Shown one piece after another: positions 44,390 to 53,517 of a DNA stretch of 64,000 nt; the first letter of the stretch is position 1, and each line of letters opens with the position of its first letter. The translations under genes were made by a program, and so were the position numbers. The stretch comes from Bradyrhizobium sp. CSA112 (GTDB lineage Bacteria > Pseudomonadota > Alphaproteobacteria > Rhizobiales > Xanthobacteraceae), in assembly GCF_029051645.1 (NCBI RefSeq), contig NZ_JAACFS010000002.1, positions 186,001 to 250,000 on the forward strand, given 5' to 3'. The notes beneath the pieces were generated by a model, which was given only the letters and a program-made list of their open reading frames with translations, made no database searches and was not told the DNA's origin.

Positions 44390-45925
44390 TTATCCCGTGA
44401 CTGAAGCGGTTGCGCGTAATGGGGCGGATGGGGTGAAGGCGGGGCCGTTCGGCTTGATGCGGATGCCGGGACGAAGCCGCGTCCAGGGGAGAGTAGCTGT
44501 ATCGGCCGGCATCGCGCCGGGGGCGGCGCAGATCAGGAGTTTTTCGGCGATCGGTTCGAAATCGGCGCGGAAATGCACCGAGCTCTTGTTGACCAGGATT
44601 TTCTGTTCGGTCGGCTCGATGCCGACATAGCGGTACATCGATTGATCGGCGAGCTGCGCCTTGTAGGAGCCGACGACCACTCTGACGTCATCGATGCGCA
44701 GGCAGGCCGACGGCCCCATGTCCATGTCGCGCCCGCCGTAGTAGGGGCCTGGCGCGACGAACTTTCCGTCCGACAGCTTTTCGACGACGAAAGTTTCCTT
44801 GTATGGCGCATCGCCTGATATGCCCGACTTGCCGCCGAGATCGAGCGTGACCGTGGCGCCGACGCCCGCCGCATGCGCGGCCCTAGCCGACTCCGGATCG
44901 TAGATCACACCGGTCGCGGCACGGGACGCCTTGTTGCGTACCAGCGCACGCAGCATGCCCGTGGTATCGGAATCGCCGCCGGCCCCGGGATTGTCCTGGG
45001 TGTCGGCGATAATGATCGGCCTGGTCGCCGATTTCGCCAGCTCCATGGCGAGGCGCACGCCATCATCGGGCGAATAGATGCGGCCATCAAAATCGTCCTC
45101 ATGGCTCTCAACGAGCGCGACGATCTTGTCGGCTGCGGCGTCGGCGTCGGCCTGCGTCTTTCCATAGGCGAACACGCTCGGGCCGCAATGTGCGAAATCC
45201 GCCGCCGGAAAGCCGGGCGCAAAGGACAGCGCCGGCACCGCGTCGCTTTCGAGCGCGGCGAGCTTTTCATAGATGCCCCGGGTCGGCTGGTCGTTGGTGC
45301 ATTGCCAACTGATCGGGATCAGGAACGGCAATTGCCGGAACGCTTTTGCAAAACGCTGCTTCGTCTTGAGCATTAGCGCCAGGTGTCTTGCACAGGCGCG
45401 GCCGGTATCGGCCATGTCGATGTGGGGGTAGGTGCGGTAGGCGATCAGTGCATCGGCATGCGCGACCATTTCGGGCGAGACGTTGGCGTGGAGATCGAGG
45501 CTTGCGACCAGCGGCAGATCGGTGCCGATCACCTTGCGCACGCGGGCGAGAATTTCGCCTTCGCCGTCGTCATAATGTTCGGTCACCATGGCGCCGTGCA
45601 GATCGAGATAGACGGCATCGATCGGTCCGGCCGCAGCGATGCCGTCGACCATCTCCTTCATGATGCGTTCGAAGGCATCCTTGGTGACGTGCGCCGATGG
45701 GCTGGCGGCCGCGGAGATCGTAGGCTTCAGCTCCCAGCCATTGGCTTCGGCCGCCTCGACGAAGCCGGCAAGGCCGACATTGATCTTGCGCATGACCTTG
45801 AGCACATCGGAGCCGTGAGCCATCGCCGGCCAGCCGCCGCCGTGAACGAAATCCTGGTAGGTCGCCCTGGTCGGCGCGAAAGTGTTGGTCTCGTGCAGAA
45901 AGCCGCCGACGGCGATGCGAGTCAT
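44390..45925 (-). CDS. M81 family metallopeptidase (MlrC-like)
   Basis: 511 residues. Starts RIAVGGFLHETNTFAP, typical of the MlrC family, and continues with DLHGAMV, LVASLDLHANVS and ADNPG-type IIADTQDNPGAGGDSDTTG. MlrC degrades linearised microcystin in Sphingomonas; most homologues act on unknown peptides or amides. It heads the M81-M20-amidase operon beside a Dpp-type transporter, suggesting uptake and stepwise hydrolysis of one compound class. A 245-bp gap with a type A repeat lies upstream. Confidence 0.9.
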   Translation of the reverse strand: MTRIAVGGFLHETNTFAPTRATYQDFVHGGGWPAMAHGSDVLKVMRKINVGLAGFVEAAEANGWELKPTISAAASPSAHVTKDAFERIMKEMVDGIAAAGPIDAVYLDLHGAMVTEHYDDGEGEILARVRKVIGTDLPLVASLDLHANVSPEMVAHADALIAYRTYPHIDMADTGRACARHLALMLKTKQRFAKAFRQLPFLIPISWQCTNDQPTRGIYEKLAALESDAVPALSFAPGFPAADFAHCGPSVFAYGKTQADADAAADKIVALVESHEDDFDGRIYSPDDGVRLAMELAKSATRPIIIADTQDNPGAGGDSDTTGMLRALVRNKASRAATGVIYDPESARAAHAAGVGATVTLDLGGKSGISGDAPYKETFVVEKLSDGKFVAPGPYYGGRDMDMGPSACLRIDDVRVVVGSYKAQLADQSMYRYVGIEPTEQKILVNKSSVHFRADFEPIAEKLLICAAPGAMPADTATLPWTRLRPGIRIKPNGPAFTPSAPLRATASVTG

Positions 45926-46059
45926 TTTACCTCAGCCAGTGATTTTGGTTGGGGGACGTTAAGCGGGACATCGTGGCAAGCGCAAGCAGTGAAGCAATTC
46001 CGTTTTGCATGCCGCGTGGTACGGAATAGCTACGCGAAGCAAAACGAATTTGAGAGCTC

Positions 46060-46160
46060 GTCATTCCGGGATGGTCCGAAGGACCAGACCCGGAATCTCG
46101 AGATTCTCAGGGGCGCAAGGGCGTCCCATAGTTCGATGCTGCGCATCGCCCCGGAATGAC
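46060..46160. repeat. Type A palindromic repeat, long form
   Basis: 101 bp: the left hairpin (ATGGTCCGAAGGACCA) and the central CGGAATCTCGAGATTC are intact, but the right side is extended to ...GATGCTGCGCATCGCCCCGGAATGAC, so it looks like a left half of one copy joined to the end of another. Confidence 0.8.
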
Positions 46161-46171
46161 GGTGAGCTTGA

Positions 46172-47812
46172 TTATTCAGCCGCGACTTCCACCGGCCGGA
46201 AATTGGCAAAATCCCAGCCTCGTCCCGGCGCGGCATCGAGGAGGGCGCGGGTATAGGCCTGCTGCGGATGGGTCAGCACCTGCGCCGCCGGGCCCTGTTC
46301 CACAATCCGGCCATGTTGCATCACGGCGACGTCGTCGCAGATTTGCGCGGCGACACGGAGGTCATGGGTGATGAACAGCAGCGCAATACCCAGCCGCTGC
46401 TGGATTTCGTCGAGCAGTTCGAGCACCTGCGCCTGCACGGAGACGTCGAGCGCCGACACGGCTTCGTCCGCAACGAGAACGTCGGGATCGAGCGCCAGCG
46501 CGCGCGCAATCGCAATGCGCTGGCGCTGGCCGCCGGAGAACTGATGCGGGTAGCGCGAGATCGCATCCGCCGGCAGATCGACCAGTTCGAGCAGTTCGCG
46601 CGCCTTTGCCAGCGCTTCCGCGCGCGGCATGCCGTAATTGATCGGGCCCTCTGCGATGGTTTCGCCGACGGTGACGCGCGGATTGAGCGAGCGGTAAGGG
46701 TCCTGGAAGATGATCTGGATCTTCTTGCGGTGCGGCTGCAATAGCCGCCGTGACAGCTCGGAGATCTCGCGGCCGGCAAGACGCACGCCGCCTGAAGTGG
46801 GATCGATCAGGCGGACGATGCAGCGCGCCACGGTCGACTTGCCGGAGCCGCTCTCGCCGACGATGCCGAGCGTGCGGCCCTTGCGCAGGGTAAGGGTGAC
46901 GTCCTTGGCGGCCGCGACCTCGCGGGCTTTGCCGAAGAAGGAGCGCTCGCGATAGACCTTGCCCAGTTCGTTGGTTTCCAGCACGACGGGCTCTTCGGTC
47001 TCCGCCCGCGGCGCCCGCGGCACCAGGCTCGGCACCGAAGAGAGCAGGTTGCGGGTGTATTCCATCGCCGGCGTGCGCAGGATGCCGTCGAGCGTGCCGG
47101 TCTCGACCAACCGGCCGTAGCGCATCACGGCGACGCGGTCGGCGATCTCGGCGACGACGCCCATGTCGTGGGTGATGAACAGCACCGCGGTGCCGTGATC
47201 GCGCTGCAGGTCGCGGATCAGGGTGAGGATCTGCTTCTGCGTGGTGACGTCCAGCGCCGTCGTCGGCTCGTCCGCGATCAGGAGTTTCGGTTCGAGTACC
47301 AGCGCCATCGCAATCATGATGCGCTGGCGCTGTCCGCCGGACAGCCGGTGCGGGTAGGAGGCGAAGATGCGCTCCACGTCGGGCAGCCGGACGTGCTCCA
47401 TCATCGCCAGAATCTTCTGGCGCCGCGCGCGGGCGTCGAGATCGGTATGAACGCGCAAGACTTCGTCGATCTGACGGCCGACCGGGACGACCGGGTTCAA
47501 CGCCGTCATCGGCTCCTGGAAAATCATCGCCATCCGGGTGGCGCGCAATTGGCGCAGCCGCCGGTCGCTGGCGGTCAGCAGTTCCTCGCCGACCAGCTTG
47601 ACGCTGCCGCTCGAGGGCACCAGCGCGCCTTTCTGCAAGAGCCCCATCACGGTCAGCGAGGTCACGGACTTGCCGGAGCCGCTTTCGCCGACCACGCACA
47701 GTGTCTCGCCTTCGCGTACCTGTAAGGAGACGCCGTCGATGATGCGCTGGCCGGAAGGATTCTTGCCGAGGCCGACGACGAGATTGTCGATGTCGAGAAC
47801 GATGTCTTTCAT
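46172..47812 (-). CDS. Dipeptide/oligopeptide ABC transporter, double ATP-binding protein
   Basis: 546 residues from ATG 47812; an upstream start would add 7 residues. Two complete ABC domains in tandem (DppD/DppF-like fusion as in GsiA/YejF). Domain 1: Walker A GESGSGKSVTS, signature LSGGQRQRIMIA, Walker B LLIADEP. Domain 2: GESGSGKSTVAR, FSGGQRQRIAIA and VLVADEAVSALD. It drives the permeases encoded 153 bp upstream. A type A repeat separates them. Function: peptide import at the inner membrane. Confidence 0.92.
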   Translation of the reverse strand: MKDIVLDIDNLVVGLGKNPSGQRIIDGVSLQVREGETLCVVGESGSGKSVTSLTVMGLLQKGALVPSSGSVKLVGEELLTASDRRLRQLRATRMAMIFQEPMTALNPVVPVGRQIDEVLRVHTDLDARARRQKILAMMEHVRLPDVERIFASYPHRLSGGQRQRIMIAMALVLEPKLLIADEPTTALDVTTQKQILTLIRDLQRDHGTAVLFITHDMGVVAEIADRVAVMRYGRLVETGTLDGILRTPAMEYTRNLLSSVPSLVPRAPRAETEEPVVLETNELGKVYRERSFFGKAREVAAAKDVTLTLRKGRTLGIVGESGSGKSTVARCIVRLIDPTSGGVRLAGREISELSRRLLQPHRKKIQIIFQDPYRSLNPRVTVGETIAEGPINYGMPRAEALAKARELLELVDLPADAISRYPHQFSGGQRQRIAIARALALDPDVLVADEAVSALDVSVQAQVLELLDEIQQRLGIALLFITHDLRVAAQICDDVAVMQHGRIVEQGPAAQVLTHPQQAYTRALLDAAPGRGWDFANFRPVEVAAE

Positions 47813-47862
47813 CTTGTATTTCTCAGCCGTCATTGCGAGGAGCGCAGCGATGTTCAGGGGTT

Positions 47863-47943
47863 GTCATTCCGGGGCGATGCGACGCATCGAACCCGGAATC
47901 TCGAGATTCCGGGTCTGGTGCTTGCGCACCATCCCGGAATGAC
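47863..47943. repeat. Type A palindromic repeat, compact form
   Basis: 81 bp, nearly the same as 31513-31593 and 35509-35588. It lies inside the transport operon between permease and ATPase genes; a stray GTCATTGCGAGG (type F-like) piece lies just before it at 47829. Confidence 0.9.
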
Positions 47944-47965
47944 GGCTTCAATTGTATTGAAGCCG

Positions 47966-48856
47966 TCATTTGCTGGCCTCGCGCTGCTTCATGCGCGGAT
48001 CGAGCGCATCGCGGGCGGCATCGCCGATCAAGTTGACGCTCAGAATGGCGATCGACAGCAGCAGGCCCGGCCAGAAGATCAGCGACGGCTTGACCTGGAA
48101 GTAGGCGCGGCCCTCGGCCATGATGTTGCCCCAGGTCGGCGTTTCCGGGCTGATGCCGGCGCCGAGGAACGACAGGATCGCCTCGGTGAGAATGGCGGAA
48201 GCGCAGACGTAGGTGCCTTGCACGATCAGCGGGGCCACCGTGTTCGGCATCAAATGCCGCCACATGATCTTGGGCAGGCTGGTGCCGACCGAGATCGCGG
48301 CTTCCACATAAGGCTCCTCGCGCGCCGACAGCACGACCGAGCGCACCAGCCGCGCTACGCGCGGAATTTCGGGGATGGTGATCGCGACCATCACTGTCAT
48401 CAGGCTGGCGCCGGACAGCGACACCACCGCGATCGCGAGCAAAATGCTTGGGATCGCCATCAGGCCGTCCATCACCCGCATCATCACGGCGTCGACCCAT
48501 CTGAAGAAGCCGGAGACGAGGCCGATCACGAGCCCGATGCCGATGGAGAAGATCGCCGCGCCAAGGCCGATCAGGAGCGAAATCCGCCCGCCATAGATGA
48601 TGCGCGACAGCACGTCGCGGCCATAAGCGTCGGTGCCGAGCAGGAACTGCGCGCTTGATGGCTTCAGCCGCTGCGCCGGCGCCAGCAATTGCGGATCGTG
48701 CGGCGCAAGCAGCGGCGCCAGAATGGCTATGGCGATGATCAGCGCGAGACACACGGTCGCGACCGCAATGATCGGCGTCGCCGTGAGGAATCCCAGTTTC
48801 GGCCGGAATGGCGTGGTGACCGGGATTGACGGTTCGGGAAGGGTATCGATCGCCAT
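47966..48856 (-). CDS. ABC transporter permease, DppC type
   Basis: 296 residues, about six membrane helices and the EAA loop region RLVRSVVLSAREEPYVEAAISVGTSLPKIMWRHLMPNT. The N-terminal cytoplasmic part (to about residue 25) precedes the first helix, as usual for DppC/OppC. It overlaps the DppB-type gene by one base. It forms the inner-membrane channel with the other permease. Confidence 0.92.
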   Translation of the reverse strand: MAIDTLPEPSIPVTTPFRPKLGFLTATPIIAVATVCLALIIAIAILAPLLAPHDPQLLAPAQRLKPSSAQFLLGTDAYGRDVLSRIIYGGRISLLIGLGAAIFSIGIGLVIGLVSGFFRWVDAVMMRVMDGLMAIPSILLAIAVVSLSGASLMTVMVAITIPEIPRVARLVRSVVLSAREEPYVEAAISVGTSLPKIMWRHLMPNTVAPLIVQGTYVCASAILTEAILSFLGAGISPETPTWGNIMAEGRAYFQVKPSLIFWPGLLLSIAILSVNLIGDAARDALDPRMKQREASK

Positions 48857-49797
48857 CAGTAGCGAATCCTCGGGTCAAGCAGGGTGTAGGCGACGTCGAT
48901 CAGCAGATTGACGGTGACATAGATCAGCGACGTCAGAAGGATCATCGCCTGGATTACGGGATAATCGCGCGCCAGCACGGCGTCGACGGTGAGGCGGCCG
49001 ATGCCAGGCAGGTTGAACACGCTCTCGGTAACGACGACGCCGGAAATCAGCAGCGCGAAACCTGTTCCGATCACGGTGATGACGGGCACGGCGGCGTTGC
49101 GCAGCGCGTGGTGCAGCAGCACTCCGGTCTCGCTGATGCCTTTGGCGCGCGCGGTGCGGACGTAATCCTCCCCCAGCACGTCGAGCATCGCTGCCCGCGT
49201 CATGCGTGCGATCAGCGCGACATAGATAAAGGACAGCGTGCAGGTCGGCAGGATGATGCGCTCGAAGAACGGGCCGAAGCCTGCCGTGATGCTGCGGAAG
49301 CCCTGCACCGGCACCCAGCGCAGTTCGATCGCAAAGATCTGGATCAGCATGTAACCGATCACGAACACCGGCACGGAGAAGCCGACCACCGACAACCCCA
49401 TCACGAAGCGGTCGATCCAGGTGCCGTGTTTCCACGCGGCGACGACGCCGAGCGGCACCGCTACGACGATCGCCAGGATGATGGTGGAAAGGGCAATCGA
49501 GATCGACGGCTCGACGCGCTGGCTGATCATCTTCAAGACCGGCACGTTCGAGATCAGCGACACGCCGAGATCGCCTTGCAGCAGCTTTCCGATCCAGGTG
49601 AAGAACTGGGTGTAGAGCGGTTCATTGAGGCCGAGCGAGGTGCGGATGCGATCGAGCTGTTCCGGCGTCGCATTATCGCCGGCCAGAATCGCGGCGGGAT
49701 CGCCGGGCGTCAGCCGCAGCAAGAGAAACACAAACAGCGCGACCACGCCCATCACGGGAATGGCGGCGAGAATGCGGCGAAGCAGATATCCGAGCAT
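48856..49797 (-). CDS. ABC transporter permease, DppB type
   Basis: 313 residues with the DppB start (LGYLLRRILAAIPVMGVVALFVFLLL), LTPGDPAAILAGDNATPEQ and the EAA loop RAAMLDVLGEDYVRTARAKGISE. Six membrane helices. First gene of the permease-ATPase set. The matching binding protein is probably the one encoded divergently at 51611-53230, with an M20 peptidase in between. Confidence 0.92.
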   Translation of the reverse strand: MLGYLLRRILAAIPVMGVVALFVFLLLRLTPGDPAAILAGDNATPEQLDRIRTSLGLNEPLYTQFFTWIGKLLQGDLGVSLISNVPVLKMISQRVEPSISIALSTIILAIVVAVPLGVVAAWKHGTWIDRFVMGLSVVGFSVPVFVIGYMLIQIFAIELRWVPVQGFRSITAGFGPFFERIILPTCTLSFIYVALIARMTRAAMLDVLGEDYVRTARAKGISETGVLLHHALRNAAVPVITVIGTGFALLISGVVVTESVFNLPGIGRLTVDAVLARDYPVIQAMILLTSLIYVTVNLLIDVAYTLLDPRIRY

Positions 49798-49940
49798 CTT
49801 GATCCGTTAGTTGTGGGTGAATTGGGCAGCGCCGGTTCTGAACGTGATCTCCGAGCCGCCAGCGTAGCATTTCAGCAAGTCCCGTGCCATTGCGCCTGCG
49901 TTTTTTGCGATGCAGCTAAGCGGTTAGAGAGCTCTCCACC

Positions 49941-50106
49941 GTCATTGCCTGCGACAAACGCAACGCGTTTGCGCAAGGGAGCGACAGCGACGAAGCAATC
50001 CAACTTTCTCAACGCGGCACCATGGATTGCTTCGCTTCGCTCGCAATGACGGTGGAGAGACCACCATCACTCCAGATTGCTTCCTCGCTTCGCTCATCGC
50101 AATGAC
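49941..50106. repeat. Type F repeats (GTCATTGC ... GCAATGAC), tandem
   Basis: GTCATTGCCTGCGACAAACG ... GATTGCTTCGCTTCGCTCGCAATGAC, followed at once by a second, shorter ATTGCTTCCTCGCTTCGCTCATCGCAATGAC. The right arms of the two pair with the same left arm. Confidence 0.75.
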
Positions 50107-50115
50107 GGTAAGAGT

Positions 50116-50186
50116 GTAGCCCGGGTGAAGCGAAGCGAAACCCGGGGCGGTATCTCCCGGATTGCGCTTCGCTCCATCCGGGCTAC
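50116..50186. repeat. Type G inverted repeat (GTAGCCCGGGTGAAGCG)
   Basis: GTAGCCCGGGTGAAGCGAAG ... CTTCGCTCCATCCGGGCTAC; 71 bp with complementary ends and an internal CCCGGGGCGG / CTCCCGG pair. It lies just beyond the M20 stop. Confidence 0.75.
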
Positions 50187-50200
50187 GCCTCAACAATCCA

Positions 50201-51331
50201 TTACTCCAGTGTCGCCAGGAGTCCCGCCATCAGGCGGCCGCGTTCGGCGAGGCTGTCGACCTCGATATGCTCGTTCAGCGTATGGGCGTCGGCGCCGCGG
50301 ACGCCGAGGCCGTCGAGCGTCGGTATGCCCATGGCGCCGGTAAAATTGCCGTCGGAACCGCCGCCGGCGCTGCCATGGGGCAGCTCGATGCCCATCTGCG
50401 CGGCAACCCCGCGCGCCTTTTCGTATAACGCCATGGTGCCGGCATCAGGTTCCCACACCGGGCGGGTCACGCCGCGCGTTACGGTAAAGGTCACATCGTT
50501 GCTGTTGCCGGACAGCGCCAGCATGCGCTCGATGCCGCGATCGAGATCGGCCTGGCGCTTGGCCATGCTCAGGGCCTCGCCGGTGCAGGTGGTGGCGACG
50601 CAATTGACCCATTGGCCGCCATGCACGATGCCGACCGAGAATGTACAATCTTCGGTCGTCATGCCGTCGATCGCTATAATCTGGCGTGCCATTTCGCGGA
50701 TCGCGGAGCGGCCGGACGAGAGCGTCGCGCCGGCGTGGCTCGGCCGGCCGACGGCTTCCAGATTGAAACGCGCAATTGCATAGCGCCCGGTGACGACGCC
50801 GTTATTGGGCCGTCCCGGCTCCGGCACCAGCACATATTTGTTGCGCGCGGCCTCTGCCTCGATGATGTCTCGGGTCGAGGGCGTGCCGACTTCCTCGTCG
50901 GGCGTGAACAGCACGGTGATCGGCAGCGGCGTCGTAAAGGCAGCGCGCGCGAGTTGCCGGATCGCTTCCAGCGAGAGGTAATTGCCGCCCTTCATGTCGA
51001 AGATGCCGGGGCCGAAGCACTTGTTGCCCTCGCGCCGCCATTTCAGCTTCTCGATCGTGCCGACCGGGTGGACGGTGTCGAGGTGGCCGGCGATCAGGAT
51101 GCCGGGCTCTCCTTGCTTGGGATGCGGAAAGCGGGCGCGAACGCAGCCGGCAAAACCCTGGCGGCCGGCGATGCGCTCGATGGTCGCACCCATGATCGCC
51201 ATGTCGCGCGCGGCGAGGTCGAGCATGCGCTCGACCGCGCTTGCGTCCCAGGTCGGGCTTTCGCATTCCACCCAGCCGCGCAGCCCCTGCAGCATGGCCT
51301 CGGAATCAAAGGGAAGATTGGCTGGGTTCAT
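50201..51331 (-). CDS. M20 family metallopeptidase (carboxypeptidase G2-like)
   Basis: 376 residues. Metal ligands: His-Asp in GHLDTVHPVGT, Asp in GIFDMKGGNYL, Glu-Glu in FTPDEEVGTPSTRD, Glu in LVPEPGRPNNGVV, and a C-terminal His near DAHTLNEHIEVDS. A dimerisation lid lies in the middle. It cleaves glutamate or other residues from peptides or folate-like compounds. No signal peptide. It is divergent from the binding protein gene, so transport and hydrolysis are linked in space. Confidence 0.9.
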   Translation of the reverse strand: MNPANLPFDSEAMLQGLRGWVECESPTWDASAVERMLDLAARDMAIMGATIERIAGRQGFAGCVRARFPHPKQGEPGILIAGHLDTVHPVGTIEKLKWRREGNKCFGPGIFDMKGGNYLSLEAIRQLARAAFTTPLPITVLFTPDEEVGTPSTRDIIEAEAARNKYVLVPEPGRPNNGVVTGRYAIARFNLEAVGRPSHAGATLSSGRSAIREMARQIIAIDGMTTEDCTFSVGIVHGGQWVNCVATTCTGEALSMAKRQADLDRGIERMLALSGNSNDVTFTVTRGVTRPVWEPDAGTMALYEKARGVAAQMGIELPHGSAGGGSDGNFTGAMGIPTLDGLGVRGADAHTLNEHIEVDSLAERGRLMAGLLATLE

Positions 51332-51610
51332 AGACTTCTCTTGGTTTTCTTATGTTGGTTTTCGAACAAGCGGGCACCGGGCCTCGCCGCATACGAGAAT
51401 GATCTCGTGCGGATTTGTAAAGTGAAACATGAACGCGGGGCTGCGCGCATCCGAAGGGGCGGCCACGCCATCAAAGCCGATTGACGCGCCCCGCGCTTGA
51501 TGCAAGTCTTCAAATATCCAAGATTTACAGCGTGTTAGTTCGCCCAAATAACGAACCGCATGCATAATGAATCAGCGGGCTTTGACCAGTTTCACGTCAG
51601 GAGAAATCGA

Positions 51611-53230
51611 ATGTTCCACATCATGCGTTGGAAACGTCCCACGATAGCATCCGCTCTGTCGGTGCTTGCGCTTTCGGTGGCGCTGACATCGCTGGCCCCG
51701 ATGTCGCAGGTCATGGCGAAAGGCAAGACCATCACCGCGGTGATGCATTCCGACCTGCGCGTCATCGATCCCGGTTTCACCACCGCCTACATCACCCGCG
51801 ACCATGGCTACATGGTCTACGACACGCTGCTGGCGACCGACTCCAATTTCAAGATCCAGCCGCAGATGGCCGATTGGAAGGTCAGCGATGACAAGCTGAC
51901 TTACACCTTCACGCTGCGCGACGGCTTGAAGTGGCACGATGGCCAGCCGGTCACGGCGGAAGATTGCGTCGCCTCGCTGAAGCGTTGGGGCCGCAACGAC
52001 ACGATGGGCCAGAAGCTGATGGATTTCGTCGCCAGCCTGGAGCCGATCGACGCCAAGAGCTTTGCGCTGAAACTGAAGGAGCCCTACGGCCTGGTGCTGG
52101 AATCGATCGGCAAGCCGTCGTCCTACACGCCGTTCATGATGCCGAAGCGGCTAGCGGAAACGCCGGCCGGGCAGCAGATCAAGGAGCAGGTCGGCTCCGG
52201 TCCGTTCAAGTTCGTGCAGGCGGAGTTCCAGCCAGGCGTGAAGGCGGTCTATGAAAAGAATGCCGACTACGTGCCTCGCAAGGAGCCGCCGAGCTGGACC
52301 TCTGGCGGCAAGGTGGTCAAGGTCGACCGCGTCGAATGGATCACCATGCCGGACGCGCAGACTGCGGTGAACGCCCTGCAGTCGGGCGATATCGACTTCA
52401 TGGAGAATCTGCCGTTCGACTTGCTGCCGGTGCTGGAGGCGAACAAGGACATCAAGGTCGACGTTCTCAACAAGTTCGGCTTCCAGACTCTGGGACGGAT
52501 GAACTATCTCCATCCGCCCTTCGACAACGTCAAGGTTCGCCGCGCGGCCTTTCTGGCCATGAAGCAGAAGGACGTGCTCGATGCGCTGGTCGGCAATCCC
52601 AAGTATCAGAAGCTCTGCGGTGCGATCTTTGTGTGCGACACGCCGCTGGCGAGCGACGTCGGTGCCGAGAGCCTGGTCAAGGGCAATGGCATGGCGGAGG
52701 CGAAGAAGCTGCTCGCCGAGTCCGGCTATGATGGCACGCCGATCGTGATCATGGCGCCCGGCGACGTCGTGACGCTCAAGGCGCAGCCGATCGTCGCAGC
52801 GCAGTTGCTCCGTGATGCCGGCTTCAAGGTCGATCTGCAGGCCACCGACTGGCAGACCGTGGTGACCCGCCGCGCCAGCCAGAAGCCGCCGAAGGAAGGC
52901 GGCTGGAACATGTTCTTCACCAACTGGGTCGCCGCCGACGTTTCCAATCCCGTGGGCAACGCTTCAGTCTCCGGCCGCGGCAAGAACGGCGGCTGGTTCG
53001 GCTGGGCCGAAGATGCCAAGATCGAAGAACTCCGCGACAAGTTTGCGCGTTCCGGCTCTGCGGATGAGCAGAAGAAGATCGCTGCCGACATCCAGAAGCA
53101 GGCCTACGAACAGGTGATCTACATTCCGCTCGGCCAGTATCTGATCCCGAGCGGCTGGCGCAAATCGCTCACCGGCATCGTCGACGGCCCGGCGACGCCG
53201 GTGTTCTGGAACATCGACAAGAGCGAGTAG
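51611..53230 (+). CDS. ABC transporter substrate-binding protein, family 5 (peptide type)
   Basis: 539 residues from ATG 51611, with AGGAGAAA upstream and a signal peptide directly after (cleavage near VMA-KGK). Family 5 motifs: ITAVMHSDLRVIDPGFTTAYI, the signature LKWHDGQPVTAEDCVASLKRW and DRVEWITMPDAQTAVNALQSGDIDF. It delivers a peptide or peptide-like solute to the Dpp-type permeases at 47.9-49.8 kb, by inference from proximity. A terminator follows. It differs from the SBP at 28912 in the first 100 residues, so the ligands may differ. Confidence 0.92.
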   Translation: MFHIMRWKRPTIASALSVLALSVALTSLAPMSQVMAKGKTITAVMHSDLRVIDPGFTTAYITRDHGYMVYDTLLATDSNFKIQPQMADWKVSDDKLTYTFTLRDGLKWHDGQPVTAEDCVASLKRWGRNDTMGQKLMDFVASLEPIDAKSFALKLKEPYGLVLESIGKPSSYTPFMMPKRLAETPAGQQIKEQVGSGPFKFVQAEFQPGVKAVYEKNADYVPRKEPPSWTSGGKVVKVDRVEWITMPDAQTAVNALQSGDIDFMENLPFDLLPVLEANKDIKVDVLNKFGFQTLGRMNYLHPPFDNVKVRRAAFLAMKQKDVLDALVGNPKYQKLCGAIFVCDTPLASDVGAESLVKGNGMAEAKKLLAESGYDGTPIVIMAPGDVVTLKAQPIVAAQLLRDAGFKVDLQATDWQTVVTRRASQKPPKEGGWNMFFTNWVAADVSNPVGNASVSGRGKNGGWFGWAEDAKIEELRDKFARSGSADEQKKIAADIQKQAYEQVIYIPLGQYLIPSGWRKSLTGIVDGPATPVFWNIDKSE

Positions 53231-53260
53231 GGGCGCGCGACGGTTCAGGTCAGACAACAG

Positions 53261-53294
53261 AAAACGCGACGGAGGTTGTCCTCCGTCGCGTTTT
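53261..53294 (+). terminator. Rho-independent terminator after the binding protein gene
   Basis: A perfect 15-bp stem (AAAACGCGACGGAGG / CCTCCGTCGCGTTTT) with a TTGT loop, 31 bp past the stop, followed by CGTTTG. Symmetrical, so it could work in both directions. Confidence 0.85.
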
Positions 53295-53318
53295 CGTTTG
53301 TTCAGCTACCGTCAACGT

Positions 53319-53465
53319 TCAGCAATGGCTGTCGCGCACCAGTTCCGGTCCGTCGTTCAAAAGCGGCGGCTGGATTTGCGGCGGTTGAGCTTGCGGTGGC
53401 CGCTCATTCCGCGGCGGTTTGCGCCTGGTGGCGGCAGGCTTGTCCTGATGTTGTTCGTCGGCCAT
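53319..53465 (-). CDS. Small Pro/Gln-rich protein (48 residues)
   Basis: Reads MADEQHQDKPAATRRKPPRN, then a Pro/Gln-rich stretch (PPQAQPPQIQPP) and a NDGPELVRDSHC end. A GGAG lies 8 bp before ATG 53465. The composition is disordered. It is the only frame in the gap between the terminator and the hydrolase that has a credible ribosome site. Unknown function; may be lineage-specific. Confidence 0.4.
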   Translation of the reverse strand: MADEQHQDKPAATRRKPPRNERPPQAQPPQIQPPLLNDGPELVRDSHC

Positions 53466-53517
53466 TTGTCATGCTCCATTTTGTGCATGACAACATTTTT
53501 ATCGGCAGTGCGTTCCT

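Larger units (their letters stand above)
49798..50200. other. 403-bp intergenic region with type F and type G repeats
   Basis: No gene is supported. It contains type F copies (49941-50106) and a type G copy (50116-50186), leaving only about 140 bp of unique DNA next to the DppB start, which should hold the permease promoter. Confidence 0.5.
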
